DNA from: Mycobacterium sp.
GTDB lineage: Bacteria > Actinomycetota > Actinomycetes > Mycobacteriales > Mycobacteriaceae
NCBI GenBank assembly: GCA_019246375.1
Contig: JAFAQO010000213.1
Coordinates: forward strand, 1 to 19,042
Length of the DNA stretch: 19,042 nt
Reading direction: 5' to 3'
Shown: positions 15,485 to 19,042 of the stretch, piece by piece
Position numbering within the stretch: the stretch's first letter is position 1
Layout: every line of letters starts with the position of its first letter
The notes under the pieces: generated by a model
Told to the model about the DNA's origin: nothing
Seen by the model: only the letters and a program-made list of their open reading frames with translations
Database searches by the model: none
Made by a program: the position numbers and the translations under genes

Positions 15485-16378
15485 ATGCGTCCCGTTCTAT
15501 CCGACTACCGGCATCTGGCCAGCGGCAAGGTCCGCGAGCTGTACCGCATTGACGACAAGCACCTGCTGTTCGTCGCCACCGACCGGATCTCGGCGTTCGA
15601 CTATGTCCTCGACAGCACCATCCCGGACAAGGGTCGCATCCTCACCGCGATGAGCGTGTTCTTCTTCAACTTCGTCCGTATGCCCAACCACCTGGCCGGG
15701 CCACCTGATGACCCGCGCATCCCCGACGAGGTGCTCGGCCGCGCATTGGTGGTGCGAGAGCTGGAGATGGTTCCGGTGGAGTGCGTAGCCCGCGGCTACC
15801 TGACCGGCTCGGGATTACTGGATTACCAGCGGACCGGCAGAGTCTGCGGGATCCGGTTGCCTCCCGGAATGGTGGAAGCAAGCAGATTTCCTACGCCGCT
15901 GTTCACGCCGGCGACCAAGGCCGAACTCGGCCAGCATGACGAGAACATTACGTTTCCGCAGGTGATCGAGATGGTGGGAGCTGTGCGCGCCAACCAACTG
16001 CGCGACCGCACGCTGCAGGCCTATGTCCAGGCCGCCGACCATGCGCTGACGAAGGGAATCATCATCGCTGACACCAAGTTCGAGTTCGGTATCGACGCTC
16101 ACGGCAACCTCGTGCTGGCCGACGAGGTCTTCACGCCTGATTCGTCGCGGTACTGGCCTGCCGAAGGCTATCGCGAAGGCATGGTACAGGCCAGTTTCGA
16201 CAAACAGTTCGTCCGGAACTGGCTCACCAGCCCACAGTCCGGTTGGGACCGTGCAGGTTCTGAGCCACCGCCTCCGCTGCCGGACGACATCATCGATGCA
16301 ACACGTGCACGCTACATCGATGCCTACGAACGGATTTCAGGTTTGCATTTCGGCGACTGGATTGGTCGAAGCGCATGA
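15485..16378 (+). CDS. purC: SAICAR synthetase
   Basis: Phosphoribosylaminoimidazole-succinocarboxamide synthase, 297 residues, normal for the actinobacterial form. It joins CAIR and aspartate with ATP to give SAICAR, the substrate of PurB encoded 3 kb upstream. Visible landmarks are the N-terminal [38 protein letters not shown] (nucleotide/metal-binding lobe), [13 protein letters not shown] (signature of the family), [13 protein letters not shown] and [15 protein letters not shown] near the C-terminal third. The ATG at 15485 gives the conserved start [16 protein letters not shown]. The stop overlaps the ptrB ATG as ATGA, so ptrB is likely translated from the same mRNA. Confidence 0.97.
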   Translation: MRPVLSDYRHLASGKVRELYRIDDKHLLFVATDRISAFDYVLDSTIPDKGRILTAMSVFFFNFVRMPNHLAGPPDDPRIPDEVLGRALVVRELEMVPVECVARGYLTGSGLLDYQRTGRVCGIRLPPGMVEASRFPTPLFTPATKAELGQHDENITFPQVIEMVGAVRANQLRDRTLQAYVQAADHALTKGIIIADTKFEFGIDAHGNLVLADEVFTPDSSRYWPAEGYREGMVQASFDKQFVRNWLTSPQSGWDRAGSEPPPPLPDDIIDATRARYIDAYERISGLHFGDWIGRSA

Positions 16379-18522
16379 GCAGTGCAGTACCACCTGTCGC
16401 CAAGCGGGTAGAGAGCCGGCGAGAGTTCCACGGCGACGTTGTCGTCGACCCATATGAATGGCTACGGAACAAGGCCGATCCCGAGGTCATCGCCTATCTC
16501 GAGGCGGAAAACGCTTACGCCGACCAGGCGACCGCCCAGCTGGAGCCGTTGCGGCAGCAGATTTTCGACGAGATCAAGGCGCGCACCAAGGAAACTGATC
16601 TTTCGGTGCCGATTCGCCGCGACGCCTGGTGGTACTACGGCCGTAGCTTCGAAGGCAAGCAGTACGGCGTCCACTGCCGCTGTCCTGTCCGAGATCCAGG
16701 CGACTGGACGCCGCCGTTCTTCGACGAGGACACCGAGATCCCTGGTGAGCAGGTGCTGCTGGACGAGAACGTCGAGGCCGACGGGCATGACTTCTTCGCC
16801 TTAGGCGCCGCCAGTGTCAGTCCCGACGGCAATATCCTGGCCTTCTCTGTCGATCTCGTCGGCGACGAACGATATACGCTGCGGTTCAAGGACCTACGTA
16901 CCGGTAAGCAATATCCTGACGAGCTCGTCGGTATCGGCGCGGGGGTGACTTGGGCGACCGACAGCCGCACGGTTTACTACGTCACCCTCGACGAGGCATG
17001 GCGACCTGATACGGTGTGGCGGCATCGGCTTGCCTCGGGACTGCCGGCGGAGAAGGTTTACCACGAAGCCGACGAACGGTTTTGGCTGGCGGTGGGACGT
17101 ACCCGCAGCGACGCCTATGTGCTGATTGCGTCCGGTTCGGCAATCACTTCCGAGATCCGTTATGCGGACGCGGCCGATCCGCATGCCGAGTTCATCACCG
17201 TGCTGCCACGCCGGGACGGCGTCGAGTATTCGGTGGAGCACGCGGTCATCGGTGACCAGGATCGATTCTTGATCCTGCACAACGCCGGTGCGGTGAACTT
17301 CACGCTGGTCGAGGCACCGGTCGCCGATCCGGGCGCGCAACGCACCCTGATTCCGCACCGCGACGATATCAGGCTTGACGGGGTAGACGCCTTTGCGGGC
17401 CATTTGGTGGTCAGCTGCCGCCGAGAGGCGCTACCGCGGATTCAGCTGTGGCCCATCAACGACGGCGGCGTTTATGGCCGGGCTGAGGAGATCTCGTTCG
17501 ACTCCGAGCTGATGTCGGCTGGTCTGGGCGCCAACCCGAACTGGGACTCACCCAAACTGCGGATCGGCGCGGTTTCGTTCATCACCCCGATGCGGATTTA
17601 CGACCTGGACCTGGTCACTGGCGAGCGCACGCTACTGCGCGAGCAACCGGTGCTCGGCGGCTACCGGCGCGCGGACTACGTCGAGCGGCGTGATTGGGCG
17701 TACGCATCCGATGGAACTCGAATCCCGATCTCGATCGTGCACCGCGATGGCATCGAATTTCCTGCTCCAACAATGCTTTACGGCTACGGTGCTTACGAAA
17801 TCTGTGAAGATCCACGGTTCAGCATTGCCCGGCTGTCATTACTGGACCGCGGAATGGTGTTCGCCGTCGCCCATGTCCGCGGGGGCGGTGAGCTCGGTCG
17901 GCTGTGGTACGAGCACGGCAAGCTGCTGCACAAGAAGAACACCTTCACCGACTTCGTCGCAGTCGCACAGCACTTGGTGGACTCCAGGCTGACCAGTCCG
18001 GAGAAGCTGGTGGCGACGGGCGGCAGTGCGGGCGGGCTGCTGGTGGGTGCCGTCGCCAATCTGGCTCCCGACCTGTTCGCAGGAATCCTGGCCCGGGTGC
18101 CGTTCGTCGACCCGTTGACCACGATCCTGGATCCGTCGCTGCCGTTGACTGTCACCGAGTGGGAGGAATGGGGCAATCCGTTGCGTGACAGCGACGTCTA
18201 CTTCTACATGAAGTCCTATTCGCCGTACGAAAATGTCGCCGCCACCGACTATCCCGCGATTCTGGTGATGACCTCGCTGCACGATACCAGGGTGTACTAC
18301 GTCGAGCCGGCGAAATGGGTTGCGGCATTGCGCCACAGCAAAACCGATGGCAATCCCTTGCTGCTGAAGACAGAGATGAGCGCCGGGCATGGTGGAATCA
18401 GCGGCCGTTATGAGCAATGGAAAGAGGTTGCCTTCCAATATGCGTGGCTGCTAGCTGTTGCTGATGGCGACCGCTACGGCGGCGGCCAAGTAGACGATCT
18501 CCTCAGCGGTGCGCAGGGATAG
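16375..18522 (+). CDS. ptrB: Oligopeptidase B (protease II), S9A family, intact
   Basis: A 715-residue serine oligopeptidase that cuts short peptides after Arg or Lys in the cytoplasm. The N-terminal part has [20 protein letters not shown], followed by a beta-propeller that limits substrate size (about residues 75-410), then the catalytic alpha/beta-hydrolase domain. The triad is visible: Ser551 in [14 protein letters not shown], Asp637 in [10 protein letters not shown], and His672 in [10 protein letters not shown]. The segment [19 protein letters not shown] is typical of oligopeptidase B. In M. tuberculosis H37Rv the homologue is annotated as two genes, ptrBa and ptrBb; here one frame covers both. 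The ATG overlaps the purC stop. The last 72 bases overlap the convergent DoxX-like gene. Confidence 0.96.
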   Translation: MSSAVPPVAKRVESRREFHGDVVVDPYEWLRNKADPEVIAYLEAENAYADQATAQLEPLRQQIFDEIKARTKETDLSVPIRRDAWWYYGRSFEGKQYGVHCRCPVRDPGDWTPPFFDEDTEIPGEQVLLDENVEADGHDFFALGAASVSPDGNILAFSVDLVGDERYTLRFKDLRTGKQYPDELVGIGAGVTWATDSRTVYYVTLDEAWRPDTVWRHRLASGLPAEKVYHEADERFWLAVGRTRSDAYVLIASGSAITSEIRYADAADPHAEFITVLPRRDGVEYSVEHAVIGDQDRFLILHNAGAVNFTLVEAPVADPGAQRTLIPHRDDIRLDGVDAFAGHLVVSCRREALPRIQLWPINDGGVYGRAEEISFDSELMSAGLGANPNWDSPKLRIGAVSFITPMRIYDLDLVTGERTLLREQPVLGGYRRADYVERRDWAYASDGTRIPISIVHRDGIEFPAPTMLYGYGAYEICEDPRFSIARLSLLDRGMVFAVAHVRGGGELGRLWYEHGKLLHKKNTFTDFVAVAQHLVDSRLTSPEKLVATGGSAGGLLVGAVANLAPDLFAGILARVPFVDPLTTILDPSLPLTVTEWEEWGNPLRDSDVYFYMKSYSPYENVAATDYPAILVMTSLHDTRVYYVEPAKWVAALRHSKTDGNPLLLKTEMSAGHGGISGRYEQWKEVAFQYAWLLAVADGDRYGGGQVDDLLSGAQG

Positions 18523-18897
18523 GCGCGTCGTCATCGACTTGGGGGGATTGGGCATCCGCGAGGCGTAGATGTTGGCCGGGAACATCGCCAGCATCAGCAG
18601 CAGAAGGCAAACGGCCGCGGCGAATCGAGTGGCGGGAAGCAACAGGCCCCCGGCGCCGAGTAGCTCCAGCACTCCGGTGATGGTGACCAGCAGTCCCGGC
18701 GCCGGCAGTGCCGGCGGCACAATCGCAATCAGGTCGCGCCGCAGCCGCGGCACGAAATGGGCTACTCCGGTCAGCACAAACATCGCGGCCAGGCCTACGG
18801 CGACCGCCTTGGTCCAGCTGCCGACCCAGTCGACACCAAGCCAGCCGATGATCCGGGCTGCGACAGTGCCCACCAGCAGGGTGATCAACGGGGCCAT
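18451..18897 (-). CDS. DoxX-like integral membrane protein
   Basis: A 148-residue hydrophobic protein with about four membrane segments: the N-terminal MAPLITLLVGTVAARIIGWL, a second at KAVAVGLAAMFVLTGVAHFV, a third at LLVTITGVLELLGAGGLLL running into FAAAVCLLLLMLAMFPAN, and a C-terminal [12 protein letters not shown]. The ...TGVAHFVPRLRRDLIAIVPP... and GVLELLGAGGLLLP pattern is typical of the DoxX/DoxX-like group, whose roles are mostly undefined (in mycobacteria one member takes part in a redox complex). GGGGA lies eight bases before the ATG at 18895-18897. Its 3' end overlaps ptrB by 72 bases on the opposite strand, and both frames look genuine. Family assignment is moderate to good; no specific role can be given. 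Confidence 0.8.
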   Translation of the reverse strand: MAPLITLLVGTVAARIIGWLGVDWVGSWTKAVAVGLAAMFVLTGVAHFVPRLRRDLIAIVPPALPAPGLLVTITGVLELLGAGGLLLPATRFAAAVCLLLLMLAMFPANIYASRMPNPPKSMTTRLSLRTAEEIVYLAAAVAVAISNS

Positions 18898-18950
18898 CGT
18901 TCAGTCCCCAATCTAGACATTGACAAGATGTAAGCGAAAAGCATAGAGGG

Positions 18951-19042
18951 GCATTTAGTCGCTGTCAAGATCGTCGGCTAAGATGTGCGTGTGACCCGTC
19001 CCACGCACATCTTAGCCGACGATCTTGACAGCGACTAAATGC
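18951..19042. repeat. Perfect inverted repeat, 41-bp arms and 10-base loop, cut by the window end
   Basis: The left arm (18951-18991) starts GCATTTAGTCGCTGTC and the right arm (19002-19042) is its exact reverse complement. The loop is TGACCCGTCC (18992-19001). Because the window stops at the last paired base, the arms may be longer. A perfect 41-bp match without any compensatory change is unlike an ordinary terminator, and there is no U-run. It could be an insertion sequence end, a recent duplication, or a fold-back assembly artefact at a contig edge. Confidence 0.9.

Noticed and set aside
18991..19038. 15-codon frame starting GTG inside the terminal palindrome
   Set aside because: Too short and fully explained by the inverted repeat; no ribosome binding site or homology.
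18951..19042. Terminal palindrome as a Rho-independent terminator
   Set aside because: No T-run follows within the window and the stem is far longer and more perfect than natural terminators.

Overview
The window looks like chromosomal DNA of a mycobacterium, most likely a non-tuberculous species. GC content is high, GTG starts are common, several starts look leaderless, and the order purD ... ggtA ... Rv0774c-like esterase, Rv0775-like TetR, purB, cyp126, Rv0779c-like membrane protein, purC, ptrB follows the order I recall for M. tuberculosis Rv0772 to Rv0782. The species cannot be fixed from sequence reading alone. No rRNA, tRNA, CRISPR array or recognisable transposase gene was seen.

Layout. 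Positions 1-884 hold the 3' part of purD. A leftward block follows. It contains an FAD monooxygenase, a TetR regulator with a clear promoter/operator, a gamma-glutamyltransferase-like Ntn hydrolase, and an acyl-CoA synthetase. Divergent from the synthetase is a complete oxalyl-CoA decarboxylase gene, whose 3' end faces an acyl-CoA dehydrogenase. Next come a Tat-type secreted esterase (leftward) and a second TetR gene (rightward), separated by a spacer with a MIRU-like repeat. From about 10.9 kb the genes are mainly rightward: purB, cyp126 and a TDT-family transporter gene broken by one missing base. A convergent two-TM membrane protein follows, then purC and ptrB, and finally a convergent DoxX-like gene. 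The window ends inside a perfect inverted repeat of at least 41 bp per arm.

How the genes fit together. purD, purB and purC belong to de novo purine synthesis but are separated by unrelated genes. purB-cyp126-TDT are joined by two GTGA stop/start overlaps, and purC-ptrB by an ATGA overlap, so each set is probably one transcript. The synthetase and decarboxylase resemble FadD7 and OxcA (Rv0119/Rv0118c, adjacent elsewhere in M. tuberculosis). Together they could activate oxalate to oxalyl-CoA and decarboxylate it to formyl-CoA and CO2. Here the pair lies between purD and the Rv0774c-like gene, with the GGT gene translationally coupled to the synthetase.

The main points for a second look are the oxalate-like module and its hydrolase partner, a shifted A10 lysine in the synthetase, a missing Glu of the ExxR motif in the P450, the frameshifted transporter, the MIRU-like repeat with mutually exclusive hairpins, and the terminal palindrome. 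I found no clear sign of a wholly new defence or mobile system.
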